Source of the DNA: Nonomuraea aurantiaca
Lineage (GTDB): Bacteria; Actinomycetota; Actinomycetes; Streptosporangiales; Streptosporangiaceae
NCBI RefSeq assembly: GCF_020215705.1
Contig: NZ_JAIWNB010000029.1
Location: 58,632-122,631, forward strand
Direction of reading: 5' to 3'
Length of the DNA: 64,000 bases
Part shown: one piece after another, positions 24,003 to 32,681 of the stretch
Numbering within the stretch: the stretch's first letter is position 1
Layout: every line of letters starts with the position of its first letter
Program-made: the position numbers and the translations under genes
The notes under the pieces: model-generated
Database searches by the model: none
Seen by the model: the letters and a program-made list of their open reading frames with translations, nothing else
What the model was told of the DNA's origin: nothing

Positions 24003-25112
24003 GTGAAGATTGGACCGATAGGGGTGTGGCCGCCGGTCGTGCTCGCGCCGATGGCGGGCATCACCAACGCGGCGTTCAGGGTGCTCTGCCGCGAGCAGGG
24101 CGCCGGGTTGTTCGTGTGCGAGATGATCACCACGCGGGCGCTGGTGGAGCGCAACCCCAAGACGTTCAGGATGATCAGGTTCGCGGAGTCGGAGCGGCCC
24201 AGGAGCATCCAGCTGTACGGCGTCGACCCCGGCACCGTGGGGCGCGCGGCCAAGATGATCGCCGAAGAGGATCTGGCCGACCACATCGACCTGAACTTCG
24301 GCTGCCCCGTGCCCAAGGTCACCAGGCGCGGCGGCGGCTCCGCGCTGCCGTACAAGAGGAACCTGCTGCGGCGGATCCTGCGTGAGGCGGTGACGAACGC
24401 CGGCCCGCTGCCCGTCACGATGAAGATGCGCAAGGGCATCGACGACGACCACCTCACCTACCTCGACGCCGGCCGGATCGCCGTCGAGGAGGGGGTTTCG
24501 GCGATCGCCCTGCACGCGCGTACGGCCAAGCAGCACTACGGCGGCGTGGCCGACTGGGACGCGATCGCCAGGCTGAAGGAGGCGGTGCCGGAGGTTCCGG
24601 TGCTGGGCAACGGCGACATCTGGTGCGCCGACGACGCGCTGCGCATGGTGGCGGAGACCGGCTGCGACGGGGTGGTCGTCGGGCGCGGGTGCCTGGGGCG
24701 GCCGTGGCTGTTCAGGGATCTGGAGAACGCGTTCAACGGCAGTCCGGAGCGGGTACGGCCGAGCCTCGGCGAGGTGGCCGGGATGATGGCCAGGCACGCC
24801 GAAGGGCTCACCGAGTGCTTCGACATCGAGCGTTACGCGATCGCCGACTTCCGCAAGCACGTCGGCTGGTATCTGAAGGGGTTCACGGTCGGCGGCGAGC
24901 TGCGCCGCGAGCTGGCCACCGCCGAGTCGCTCGACGGGCTGCGCGAGGGGCTGGCCAAGCTGGAGCACGACCAGCCGTGGCCGCCCAACACCGACACCCC
25001 GCGCGGCAAGTCGGGCGAACGCGGCAAGGTACTGCTGCCGGACGGCTGGCTGGACGACCCATGGGATTGTGTCGTGCCTTCGGACGCCGAGTCGGATATA
25101 TCCGGCGGATGA
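24003..25112 (+). CDS. dusB: tRNA-dihydrouridine synthase
   Basis: A 369-residue FMN enzyme that reduces uridines in the tRNA D loop. Signature elements are APMAGITNAAFRVLC at the FMN site, LNFGCPVPKVTRRGGGSAL with the catalytic cysteine, TMKMRKG, ALHARTAKQHYGG and VLGNGDIW. The start is the GTG at 24003; TACAAC lies seven bases upstream, so the mRNA may be leaderless. It diverges from the ACT-domain gene. Which Dus subtype it is cannot be fixed by eye; DusB is the usual single actinobacterial form. Confidence 0.93.
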   Translation: MKIGPIGVWPPVVLAPMAGITNAAFRVLCREQGAGLFVCEMITTRALVERNPKTFRMIRFAESERPRSIQLYGVDPGTVGRAAKMIAEEDLADHIDLNFGCPVPKVTRRGGGSALPYKRNLLRRILREAVTNAGPLPVTMKMRKGIDDDHLTYLDAGRIAVEEGVSAIALHARTAKQHYGGVADWDAIARLKEAVPEVPVLGNGDIWCADDALRMVAETGCDGVVVGRGCLGRPWLFRDLENAFNGSPERVRPSLGEVAGMMARHAEGLTECFDIERYAIADFRKHVGWYLKGFTVGGELRRELATAESLDGLREGLAKLEHDQPWPPNTDTPRGKSGERGKVLLPDGWLDDPWDCVVPSDAESDISGG

Positions 25113-25142
25113 CCGCTATATGCGGTATATCCGGCGGCTGAC
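25090..25142. repeat. Short direct repeat at the end of the Dus gene
   Basis: TATATCCGGCGG followed by (A/C)TGACC occurs twice: once across the Dus stop codon and once about 35 bases later. A GGATATATCC palindrome lies in the first copy. Confidence 0.5.
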
Positions 25143-25215
25143 CACCCGGCTCAAGGCATCTCGCCGTCCAGCGCGGGTCGGTCGTCGTCCGGCTCGGGCG
25201 GACCTAAGGCTGTTT

Positions 25216-25995
25216 CTAGTGCGGGCCGGCGGCCTCCGTGCCGCAGGGGCCGCCGCCGATGGCGGGCTGGAGCTGGACCGGGTCGCCCGACATCGTGAGC
25301 GTCGGGTAGTAGGCGGAGATGCGTTCGGCCGAACGGCCCGCGTAATGGCAGATGAAGCTGCGCCTGAACCGGTCGGCCGTGCTGTTCGGCTCGGAGCCGT
25401 GGACCAGGCTGCCGTTGAAGAACAGCACGTCGCCCGGATCCATGTCCACCGGCACCCGCTCCAGGCCCGGCGGCGGCGGGACGTAGTCCTTGGTGAAGGA
25501 GACGTCGTTGTCGGCCTCCTCTGGACAGAACAGGTCCATCAGGTGAGTGCCGGGCACCACCTCCAGGCCGCCGTTGGCCCGGTCGACGCGGTCCAGCGCC
25601 ACCCAGGCGGCCACACACGTGCCCGGCTCGACCCGCAAGTAGAAGTTGTCCTGATGCAGCGCCTGCCCGCGCGCGCCGGGCGGCTTGAAGTAGAACATGC
25701 TCTGGGCTGCTATCGGCTCCTCCCCGAGCAGGTCGCGGAGGACGGCGGCGATCCGGGCGTCGAGGAGGTACCGTAGCGCGACGTCATTCACCTGGTGGGG
25801 GTGCATGACGCGCGGGTAGTCGCGCAGGATGTCGTACGGTTGGCCGGGGTCCTGCGGCTTGGGGGAGAAGTGGCCTGGGATCGGACCCCGGGCGTGCAAC
25901 GCCATGAACTCCTCCCGCAGCTCCACCACCTCATCCGCGGCCAGAAGACCGGGCACCAGGACGAATCCTCGATCATGGAAATCTGTCAGCCTCAT
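25216..25995 (-). CDS. Phytanoyl-CoA dioxygenase (PhyH) family protein
   Basis: A 259-residue Fe(II)/2-oxoglutarate dioxygenase. The iron triad is visible: H114-x-D116 in ALHQDNF and H199 in NGSLVHGSE, with R210-region residues for 2-oxoglutarate. The core GLEVVPGTHLM and MDPGDVLFFNG strands are typical. Bacterial PhyH proteins hydroxylate small molecules, often in secondary metabolism or osmolyte synthesis. It diverges from the AraC regulator with only 25 bases between the starts, so the two are probably one regulatory unit. Confidence 0.9.
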   Translation of the reverse strand: MRLTDFHDRGFVLVPGLLAADEVVELREEFMALHARGPIPGHFSPKPQDPGQPYDILRDYPRVMHPHQVNDVALRYLLDARIAAVLRDLLGEEPIAAQSMFYFKPPGARGQALHQDNFYLRVEPGTCVAAWVALDRVDRANGGLEVVPGTHLMDLFCPEEADNDVSFTKDYVPPPPGLERVPVDMDPGDVLFFNGSLVHGSEPNSTADRFRRSFICHYAGRSAERISAYYPTLTMSGDPVQLQPAIGGGPCGTEAAGPH

Positions 25996-26020
25996 ACCTT
26001 CACGCTAAGGAGCCGGACCG

Positions 26021-27022
26021 GTGAACGGTATGCCTGTGACCGCTGAGGAGATGTCTGTTCCTGCTGCCGAGCTGACGATCGTGGGCCACTTCGACAACCG
26101 GCCCGGGTACGCCACGCGGCGCGTCAGCGGCTCGCCGAGCTGGCTGCTCATGTGGACCCAGGACGGGGCGGGACTGGTCGAGCAGGCGGGGGTGTCGTTC
26201 ACGGCCGGGCCGGGGGACCTGGTGGTGCTCGGGGCCGACGCCGCGCAGCATTACCGGGTCGCGCCGGGGGCGGAGCGGTGGCGCTTCTGGTGGGCGCACT
26301 TCCAGCCGCGCCCGGCATGGCTCGGCTGGCTCGCGGAGCACGCCCGGGCGCCGGGCTGCCACCTGGTCGAAGGCGTGCCCGAGCCGACCCGCGCCCAGAT
26401 CGACGAGGCCTTCGGCCGCGCCGCCAGAAACGCCCGCTGGCTCCCGCCCGCCGCCCGTTCCCTGGGTGAACACCCGCCCCCCACCCGCCCCGCGCATGCG
26501 CCTGGGCCCCGCCCAGCCGACGCGTCCGCCGAGCGCCCCTCGCCCGCCGAGCGCCCCGCGCGCGAGTACGCGCCCGCGGTCGCCGTCTCCGGACCCGCCC
26601 GGGAGCTGGTGCTGAACGCTGTCGAGGAGGTGATCGTGCTGGCCACCGCCTCCGCGCGGCTGGTCGGCGACGCCCTGCGCGCAGAGGAGCCCGGTGACGC
26701 GCGCGTCCACCGGGCGCTGGCCCTCATCGCCGCCGAACCGGGCGCGCCCCACTCGGTCGCCTCCCTGGCCAGGGCCGTCGCCCTGTCGCCCTCCCGGTTC
26801 GCGCACCTCTTCACGGCCGAGACGGGCCACCCGCCCATGCGGGCCGTACGGAGGGCGCGGATCCGGCACGCGGCCCGGCTGCTGGAGGTGACGGACATGG
26901 ACGTCGGCCAGGTCGCGGCGGCGTCGGGCTTCGTCAGCCCGTTCCACTTCAGCCGGGCGTTCAGCCACGAGTACGGCATGCCGCCCCGCGACTTCCGCTC
27001 CCGTCTCCGGCCGACCCCCTGA
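26021..27022 (+). CDS. AraC-family transcriptional regulator
   Basis: A 333-residue protein; AAGGAG eight bases before the GTG at 26021 supports this start. The N-terminal cupin (about residues 15-110) holds WTQDGAGLVEQAG and GPGDLVVLGADAAQHYR, as in arabinose-type sensors. Two HTH motifs lie in the C-terminal 100 residues (SVASLARAVALSPSRFAHLF and VGQVAAASGFVSPFHFSRAF). A proline/alanine-rich insert at about 145-190 separates the domains and is unusual. It is likely the regulator of the adjacent PhyH gene; the ligand is unknown. Confidence 0.9.
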   Translation: MNGMPVTAEEMSVPAAELTIVGHFDNRPGYATRRVSGSPSWLLMWTQDGAGLVEQAGVSFTAGPGDLVVLGADAAQHYRVAPGAERWRFWWAHFQPRPAWLGWLAEHARAPGCHLVEGVPEPTRAQIDEAFGRAARNARWLPPAARSLGEHPPPTRPAHAPGPRPADASAERPSPAERPAREYAPAVAVSGPARELVLNAVEEVIVLATASARLVGDALRAEEPGDARVHRALALIAAEPGAPHSVASLARAVALSPSRFAHLFTAETGHPPMRAVRRARIRHAARLLEVTDMDVGQVAAASGFVSPFHFSRAFSHEYGMPPRDFRSRLRPTP

Positions 27023-27029
27023 CGAACCG

Positions 27030-28181
27030 TCAGCGCAGCGGCGTCAGGGGCGCGTCGGAGGTGAACAGTTCGCGGTCCAGGTGGTCGGCGGCATAGTCGA
27101 TGGCCCCCATCACCACGCATTCGTCCCCCAGCGTGGACGCCCGTACCTCCGGCATCCGCATGCAGGCCCGCTCCAGCCGCTCCCGCAGCGGCGCCAGCAG
27201 GACGTCGGCCGAGCGGGAGAAGCCGCCGCCCAGCACCACCATCTGCGGGTCCAGCACCAGCACCATGGCCGCCGTCCCCACCGCGAGGTCGTCCACGTAG
27301 CGGTCGACGGCGGCCAGGGCGACGGGGTGACCGTCGCGGGCCGCCGCCAGCGTGTAGCCCGCCGCGTCCTCGGGCGCGGTGCCCTCCGGCACGACCTCGC
27401 AGCCGTTGAGGTGCTCGGGGGCGTCGTACCAGCGGGCCTCCGGCAGCATGACGATCTCGCCGGCGGCGGCGCCGAAGCCCCGGTGCACCTTGCCGTCGAT
27501 GATGAGGCCGGTGCCCATGCGCCGCCCGACGTGCAGGAACACCACGTCCCGAGCGCCCTGCGCGGCACCCCGGCGGGCTTCGGCGAGTGCGGCCAGGCGG
27601 CTGTCGTTCTCGATCAGCACCTGGCACGGGAACATCTCGCGCAGCTTGGCCGCCAGGTCGAGGCCCGTCCAGGCGGGGATCGCGGCCGAGAACGCGATGC
27701 GGCCCTCCGGCGTGAGCACGCCCGTGGTGCCGGCGGCCACCGTCCAGAGGTCCGCGGCCGACCTGCCGCTGAGCGCCAGGCAGCCGGAGACCGCGCGGTC
27801 TATGGCGGCCAGGCGCTCCTCAAGGGGCGCGTCCGGCAGGACGGGCTGCCGGGTCTCGGCCAGGATCTCGCCGTCGAGGTCCGACAGCGCGGCCCGTACG
27901 TTGTGCCCGCCTATGTCCACCCCGACCAGGCAGCCGCTGTCGGCGCGGAAGCGGTAACGGCGGGCCGGCCGGCCCATCGTGCCCGGCGAAGGCGGCACTT
28001 CCTCCACCCAGCCCAGCTCCATGAGCTCGTCGGCGACCTCCTTCATGGAGGGCCGCGACAACCCCGTCCGCTCGGCCAGCGCCGAGAGGGTGAGCGGCCC
28101 GGCCCCGCGCAGCGCCCGTATCGCGGTCAGCGAGTTGAGCTGCCTGAGCCGGGACAGGTCGCCGCCGCGCAGGTCCGCCAT
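27030..28181 (-). CDS. ROK-family transcriptional repressor
   Basis: A 383-residue repressor. The N-terminal winged helix (about residues 10-70) reads LTLSALAERTGLSRPSMKEV. A sugar-kinase-like ROK domain follows with GVDIGGHNVRAALSDLDGE, VAAGTTGVL and a VFLHVGRRMGTGLI glycine-rich segment. The zinc-binding CxCGxxGC motif typical of NagC/Mlc is absent (the region reads HLNGCEVVPEG), so this is a divergent member. It diverges from the alpha-galactoside operon at 28348 and is the probable repressor, released by a sugar. Confidence 0.9.
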   Translation of the reverse strand: MADLRGGDLSRLRQLNSLTAIRALRGAGPLTLSALAERTGLSRPSMKEVADELMELGWVEEVPPSPGTMGRPARRYRFRADSGCLVGVDIGGHNVRAALSDLDGEILAETRQPVLPDAPLEERLAAIDRAVSGCLALSGRSAADLWTVAAGTTGVLTPEGRIAFSAAIPAWTGLDLAAKLREMFPCQVLIENDSRLAALAEARRGAAQGARDVVFLHVGRRMGTGLIIDGKVHRGFGAAAGEIVMLPEARWYDAPEHLNGCEVVPEGTAPEDAAGYTLAAARDGHPVALAAVDRYVDDLAVGTAAMVLVLDPQMVVLGGGFSRSADVLLAPLRERLERACMRMPEVRASTLGDECVVMGAIDYAADHLDRELFTSDAPLTPLR

Positions 28182-28273
28182 CGCCGCCCCTAACGTAGGT
28201 GTCCTCTGTAACTCGCCATTATGCCAGCGTTCGCTTCTGCTTCAACACCGGCGATTCCGCACAGAATCGGGCA

Positions 28274-28303
28274 TTGACCCTCCACAAGTCCCGGTGCTAC
28301 TAA
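28274..28303 (+). promoter_or_regulatory. Promoter of the alpha-galactosidase/ABC operon
   Basis: TTGACC (28274-28279) and TACTAA (28298-28303) are separated by 18 bases, about 45 bases upstream of the first gene. A GAAG/CTTC inverted repeat at 28305-28317 just downstream is a weak operator candidate for the ROK repressor. Confidence 0.55.
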
Positions 28304-28347
28304 TGAAGCGCTCCTTCGTAAGTAGATCAACAGGAATAGAGGGTCGG

Positions 28348-29646
28348 ATGTCGTTCGCAGACGTGGGCGAGGTCGTCCATCAGCCGGGGCAGGCCCGGGT
28401 CTTCGAGCACGGGTGGCAGTCGTGGAGCCCCACCGGCGCCTACCGCCTCGGCCAGACCCCGCCCCGACCCGCGGACGACAACATCCAGATCCTCTGCTAC
28501 CGCCCCGAGACGCCGGTGCCCGCCGGGGTGTTCCAGGGTGAGGGGCTGCTCGCGATCGACCCCGGCGGTGGCGCGCCGCTGGAGCTGTGGTCCGCGCCGA
28601 GCCCCGTGGAGGTGCCCTCCATCCGGGCACGCGAGGAGGGCGGCCGCCTGGTCGTGAGCGCGAACGGCCCCGTACGCCACCTGACAGGCGAGTCGCTGGA
28701 AGCCTGGGCGGAGGGCATGGCCGAGGGTTACGCGCCCAGGACGTTCCCGGCCGTACCCCCCATGTGGTGCACCTGGTACGGCTACTGGGGCAAGGTCACC
28801 GAGGACGACGTCCTGGACAATCTCCGCCTGTCGGAGCGGCACGGGCTGGGCGCCGACATGTTCCTCGTCGACGACGGCTACGAGGCCGAGATCGGCGACT
28901 GGCTGGACCCGCGCCCCGGCTTCGGCTCGCTGCGAAAAGTGGCGGAAGCCCTGGGAGAGGCGGGCCGGCGTACCGGCGTCTGGACCGCCCCCTTCCTGGT
29001 CGGCCATCGCAGCCGGATCTTCCGCGAGCACCCCGACTGGCTGGTCGGCGGCGCCCACGCGGGGCGCATGTGGGACCAGGACCTGGCGGTGCTCGACGTC
29101 ACCCACCCGGATGCCGCCGCCCACCTGGTCGAGGTGTTCAGGACCTTCGCCGCGTACGGGATCAGCCACTTCAAGCTCGACTTCGTCTATGCCGGGGCGC
29201 TGGCGGGCGGCAGGCACGAGGACCTCGCCCCGATCGCCGCCTACCGGCGCGGGCTGGAGCTGATCCGCGAGGGCGCCGGCCCGGACGCCACCCTGCACGG
29301 CTGCGGCGCGCCCATGCTGCCCAGCCTCGGCCTGGTCGACATCATGCGGGTCAGCCCGGACATCGCGCCCACGCTGCACCCGAAGTCGGGCGACATCAGC
29401 CAGCCGTCCCAGCTGGGCGCCCGGCTCACCGGCGCGGCCCGCGAGTTCCTGCACGCCCGCTGGTGGGTGAACGACCCCGACTGCATCATCCTGCGCCCCG
29501 AGGTGGAGGCCAGGCAGGAGTGGGCCGCCCACATCGAGGCGACCGGCGGCCTGCGCGGCTCCAGCGACCCGATCGCGGCGCTCGACGACTGGGGCCTGGA
29601 GACCACCCGCCGCCTGATGATCCCCACCACGACGGAGCCATCGTGA
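28348..29646 (+). CDS. GH36-type alpha-galactosidase, short cytoplasmic form
   Basis: A 432-residue glycosidase lacking a signal peptide. The (beta/alpha)8 catalytic core carries the GH36 nucleophile aspartate in HFKLDFVY (about residue 278) and the acid/base aspartate in MRVSPDIAP (about 338). PPMWCTWYGYWGKVTEDDV and FLVDDGYE are further core motifs. Typical GH36 enzymes exceed 650 residues; this one has a much reduced N-terminal beta domain. It would split imported alpha-galactosides inside the cell. ATG at 28348; the stop overlaps the next start (GTGA). Confidence 0.88.
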   Translation: MSFADVGEVVHQPGQARVFEHGWQSWSPTGAYRLGQTPPRPADDNIQILCYRPETPVPAGVFQGEGLLAIDPGGGAPLELWSAPSPVEVPSIRAREEGGRLVVSANGPVRHLTGESLEAWAEGMAEGYAPRTFPAVPPMWCTWYGYWGKVTEDDVLDNLRLSERHGLGADMFLVDDGYEAEIGDWLDPRPGFGSLRKVAEALGEAGRRTGVWTAPFLVGHRSRIFREHPDWLVGGAHAGRMWDQDLAVLDVTHPDAAAHLVEVFRTFAAYGISHFKLDFVYAGALAGGRHEDLAPIAAYRRGLELIREGAGPDATLHGCGAPMLPSLGLVDIMRVSPDIAPTLHPKSGDISQPSQLGARLTGAAREFLHARWWVNDPDCIILRPEVEARQEWAAHIEATGGLRGSSDPIAALDDWGLETTRRLMIPTTTEPS

Positions 29647-30521
29647 GGAGGAGAGGGCGCGACTGGCACGCCTACCTGTTCATCGGCCCGAGCCTGCTGG
29701 GCGTGCTCGCCTTCCTGCTGCTGCCGATGGTCATCGTCTTCGTGCTGAGCTTCTTCCACTGGGAGCTCCTGTCGCCCCCGGCCTTCGCCGGACTGGACAA
29801 CTACCGCCGCCTGGCCGGCGACGGAGACTCCTGGCACTCCCTCGGGATCACCGTCGTCTACGTACTGCTCTGCATCCCGCTGCAGACGGTCCTGGCGCTG
29901 GTGCTGGCCCTGCTGCTCAACCAGCGGATCAAGGGCGTCAAGGTGTTCCGCTCGCTGTTCGTGGTGCCGTGGATGGCCACCCCGATCGTCATGGGCCTGG
30001 TCTGGAACTGGATCTTCGACCCGCGTGACGGCGCGATCAACAGCGCCCTGGCCGTGATCGGCGTCACCGGCCCCGACTGGCTGTCGGACGCCGCCTGGGC
30101 ACTGCCCGCCGTCGCGCTGGTCAATGTCTGGCAGTACACCGGCTACAACATGCTGTTCTTCCTGGCCGGGCTGCAGGGCATCCCGCAGGAGCTCTACGAC
30201 GCGGCCGCCACCGACGGCGCCACCCCGCGCCAGCGGTTCTGGCGGGTCACGCTGCCGCTGCTCAACCCCACGATGTTCTTCGTCATGGTGACGAACCTGA
30301 TCGGCGCGTTCCAGGTCTTCGACACCGTCTTCGTGATGACCGACGGCGGGCCCAGCCAGAGCACCGAGGTCATCAACTTCAAGATCTTCGGCACCGCGTT
30401 CAGGGAGTTCGACTTCGGCTACGCCTCGACGCTGTCGATGCTGCTGTTCGCGGTCATCCTGGCCGTGACGCTGGTGCAGGTCAGGTTCTTCGGCAAGCGC
30501 ACCACCTACGACATGAGCTGA
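29643..30521 (+). CDS. Carbohydrate ABC transporter permease (MalF/UgpA type)
   Basis: A 292-residue inner-membrane permease starting with a GTG that overlaps the stop of the alpha-galactosidase gene. Six membrane helices are expected, with AYLFIGPSLLGVLAFLLLP first. The EAA-loop that docks the ATPase reads AAATDGATPRQRFWRVTLP near residues 190-210. It pairs with the next permease and the binding protein downstream. No ATPase is encoded here; such CUT1 systems commonly share an MsiK-type ATPase encoded elsewhere. Confidence 0.93.
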   Translation: MRRRGRDWHAYLFIGPSLLGVLAFLLLPMVIVFVLSFFHWELLSPPAFAGLDNYRRLAGDGDSWHSLGITVVYVLLCIPLQTVLALVLALLLNQRIKGVKVFRSLFVVPWMATPIVMGLVWNWIFDPRDGAINSALAVIGVTGPDWLSDAAWALPAVALVNVWQYTGYNMLFFLAGLQGIPQELYDAAATDGATPRQRFWRVTLPLLNPTMFFVMVTNLIGAFQVFDTVFVMTDGGPSQSTEVINFKIFGTAFREFDFGYASTLSMLLFAVILAVTLVQVRFFGKRTTYDMS

Positions 30522-30529
30522 AGGACGAC

Positions 30530-31339
30530 ATGACCAAGCGCATCCTGCTGTACGCCACGCTCACCCTGGGCGCCTTCGTCGCCGTCTTCCCCTACTTGCT
30601 CGTGCTGCTGACCGCACTCAAGACCCAGGGCCAGCTCAACTCGACCGAGCCGTGGGTGCCCGGACTGCCGCCCACCGCCGCCAACCTGACCAAGCTCCTC
30701 GGGGGCGAGTTCCCCCGCTACCTGCTCAACACGGTGGTGATGACCACGCTGCTCACGCTGGGCCAGCTGGTGTTCACCACGTTCGCCGCCTACGCGTTCG
30801 CGCGGCTGCGCTTTCGCGGGCGCGAGGTGCTCTTCTGGCTGTACGTGGCCACGATGATGGTGCCCAGCGCCGTCACGATGATCCCGCTGTTCCTGATCAT
30901 GCGGGAGCTCGGGCTGGTCAACACGTGGTACGGCCTGCTCGCGCCGTACATTCTGGGCACGCCGTACGGGATCTTCCTGATGCGGCAGTTCTTCCGCGGC
31001 CTGCCCGCCGGGCTCGAAGAGGCGGCGCGGATCGACGGGGCGGGGCCGCTGAAGATCCTCACTCGGATCCTGCTGCCGCTCTGCCGCCCCGCGATCGGCA
31101 CGCTGACGATCATCACGGTGATCTCGTCGTGGAACAGCTTCATCTGGCCGCTGATCATCACCAGCGGGGACGACACCAAGGTCATGACGGTCGCCCTCGC
31201 CACCCTCAACTCCGGCATCGGCGTGGACCACAACCTGATCATGGCCGGCGGCCTGATCGCGCTGGTGCCGATGGTCGCGATCTTCATCTTCTTCCAGAAG
31301 TACATCGTCCGGTCGGTGGTCCTCACCGGCCTCAAGTAA
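30530..31339 (+). CDS. Carbohydrate ABC transporter permease (MalG/UgpE type)
   Basis: A 269-residue permease eight bases after its partner. It begins MTKRILLYATLTLGAFVAVF and has six membrane helices. The EAA loop reads LEEAARIDGAGPLKILTRIL. The SWNSFIWPLII segment before the last helices is typical of MalG-type subunits. It works with the preceding permease to import an oligosaccharide, probably an alpha-galactoside in view of the flanking glycosidases. Confidence 0.93.
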   Translation: MTKRILLYATLTLGAFVAVFPYLLVLLTALKTQGQLNSTEPWVPGLPPTAANLTKLLGGEFPRYLLNTVVMTTLLTLGQLVFTTFAAYAFARLRFRGREVLFWLYVATMMVPSAVTMIPLFLIMRELGLVNTWYGLLAPYILGTPYGIFLMRQFFRGLPAGLEEAARIDGAGPLKILTRILLPLCRPAIGTLTIITVISSWNSFIWPLIITSGDDTKVMTVALATLNSGIGVDHNLIMAGGLIALVPMVAIFIFFQKYIVRSVVLTGLK

Positions 31340-31349
31340 GAGAGGTCAT

Positions 31350-32681
31350 ATGCGATCCCCCCGCATACGCGAGCTCCGCCATGCCGTGACACTGCTGGCC
31401 GCAGCCACGCTCACCCTGACCGCCTGTGGTTCAGGCGGTGGCGGTGACACCGGCGGAGACGGCAAGGTCACGTTGACCTACCGGCTCTGGGACGACCAGC
31501 AGAAGGTCGGCTACGACAAGGTCATGGCGGCCTTCGAGAAGGCCAACCCGACCATCGACGTCAAGATCGAGCTGATGCCGTACGACGAATACTGGACCAA
31601 GCTCACCGCCGACGCGGTGGCCGGCACGGCGCCGGACGTGTTCTGGATGACGCCGTCGCAGTTCCCCGAGTTCGTCACCAAGGGCGTCCTGGCCGACATG
31701 TCGCCCCTCAAGCTCGATGCCACGAAATTTCATCCAACGGTGGTCGGGTCGTTTACGTACCAGGACAAGCTGTATGGGGTGCCCAAGGACTGGGGCATCG
31801 TCGGCCTGCTCTACAACAAGGATCTGTTCAAGAAGGCCGGTGTCGAGATGCCGGCCAGCCTCACCTGGAAGCCCGACGGCTCCGGCACGTTCCTGGAGAT
31901 CGCCCGCAAGCTGACCGTGGACGAGGCCGGCAAGCACCCCGAGGACCCGGGCTTCGACCCGGCCAAGGTCAAGACGTACGGCTTCGCGTCCTGGAACCAC
32001 TACCAGACCCAGTGGATGAACTGGGTCGGCTCCAACGGCGGCAAGCTGCTCGACCAGCCGTTCGGCAAGTACACCTTCAACGACGACGCCTCCGTGCAGG
32101 CCCTGCGGTTCGGCGTCGACCTGGTGAACAAGTATCACGTCTCGCCGCCCGCGACCCAGACGAACCCGCCGACCGGCAAGGCCACCGACATGTTCAAGGC
32201 GGGCGAGGTGGCGATGTTCCCCGCCAACAACGCGCTGCTGCCCTACGTCGCGCCGGAGGCGAACTTCGAGATGGGCGTCGCCCTCATGCCCGAGGGCCCG
32301 GCCGGCCGCGCGGTCAACCTCAACGGCCTGTCGGAGGCCGTGTACGCCAAGAGCAAGCACCCCCAGGAGGCCATGAAGCTGGCCGCCTACCTCGGCAGCG
32401 AGGAGCCGCAGAAACTGATGGCCGCCGACGGCTACGTCTTCCCCGCGCTCAACGGTCTCACCCAGGGCTACGTCGACTACTGGCAGAAGACCAAGAAGAT
32501 CGACGTCTCCCCGTTCGTCGAGGAGTCGAAGGGCACCACGTTCCCGCTGCCCGTCACCACCGGGTTCACCGGCTTCGAGACCAAGCTCAACCAGATCTTC
32601 AACGAGATGTACCTCGGCAAGCTCGACCCCAAGCAGGCCGCGGACCAGGCCGTCACGGAAGGGAACGCGACCGTTAAATGA
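31350..32681 (+). CDS. Carbohydrate ABC transporter substrate-binding lipoprotein
   Basis: A 443-residue extracellular binding protein. The signal peptide ends in a lipobox (LTLTAC, cysteine near residue 26), so the mature protein is lipid-anchored. A family 1 solute-binding fold follows: ANPTIDVKIELMPYDEYW, AGTAPDVFWM and LYNKDLFKKAG. It captures the sugar and hands it to the two permeases upstream. The stop overlaps the start of the PhoD gene (ATGA). Confidence 0.93.
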   Translation: MRSPRIRELRHAVTLLAAATLTLTACGSGGGGDTGGDGKVTLTYRLWDDQQKVGYDKVMAAFEKANPTIDVKIELMPYDEYWTKLTADAVAGTAPDVFWMTPSQFPEFVTKGVLADMSPLKLDATKFHPTVVGSFTYQDKLYGVPKDWGIVGLLYNKDLFKKAGVEMPASLTWKPDGSGTFLEIARKLTVDEAGKHPEDPGFDPAKVKTYGFASWNHYQTQWMNWVGSNGGKLLDQPFGKYTFNDDASVQALRFGVDLVNKYHVSPPATQTNPPTGKATDMFKAGEVAMFPANNALLPYVAPEANFEMGVALMPEGPAGRAVNLNGLSEAVYAKSKHPQEAMKLAAYLGSEEPQKLMAADGYVFPALNGLTQGYVDYWQKTKKIDVSPFVEESKGTTFPLPVTTGFTGFETKLNQIFNEMYLGKLDPKQAADQAVTEGNATVK

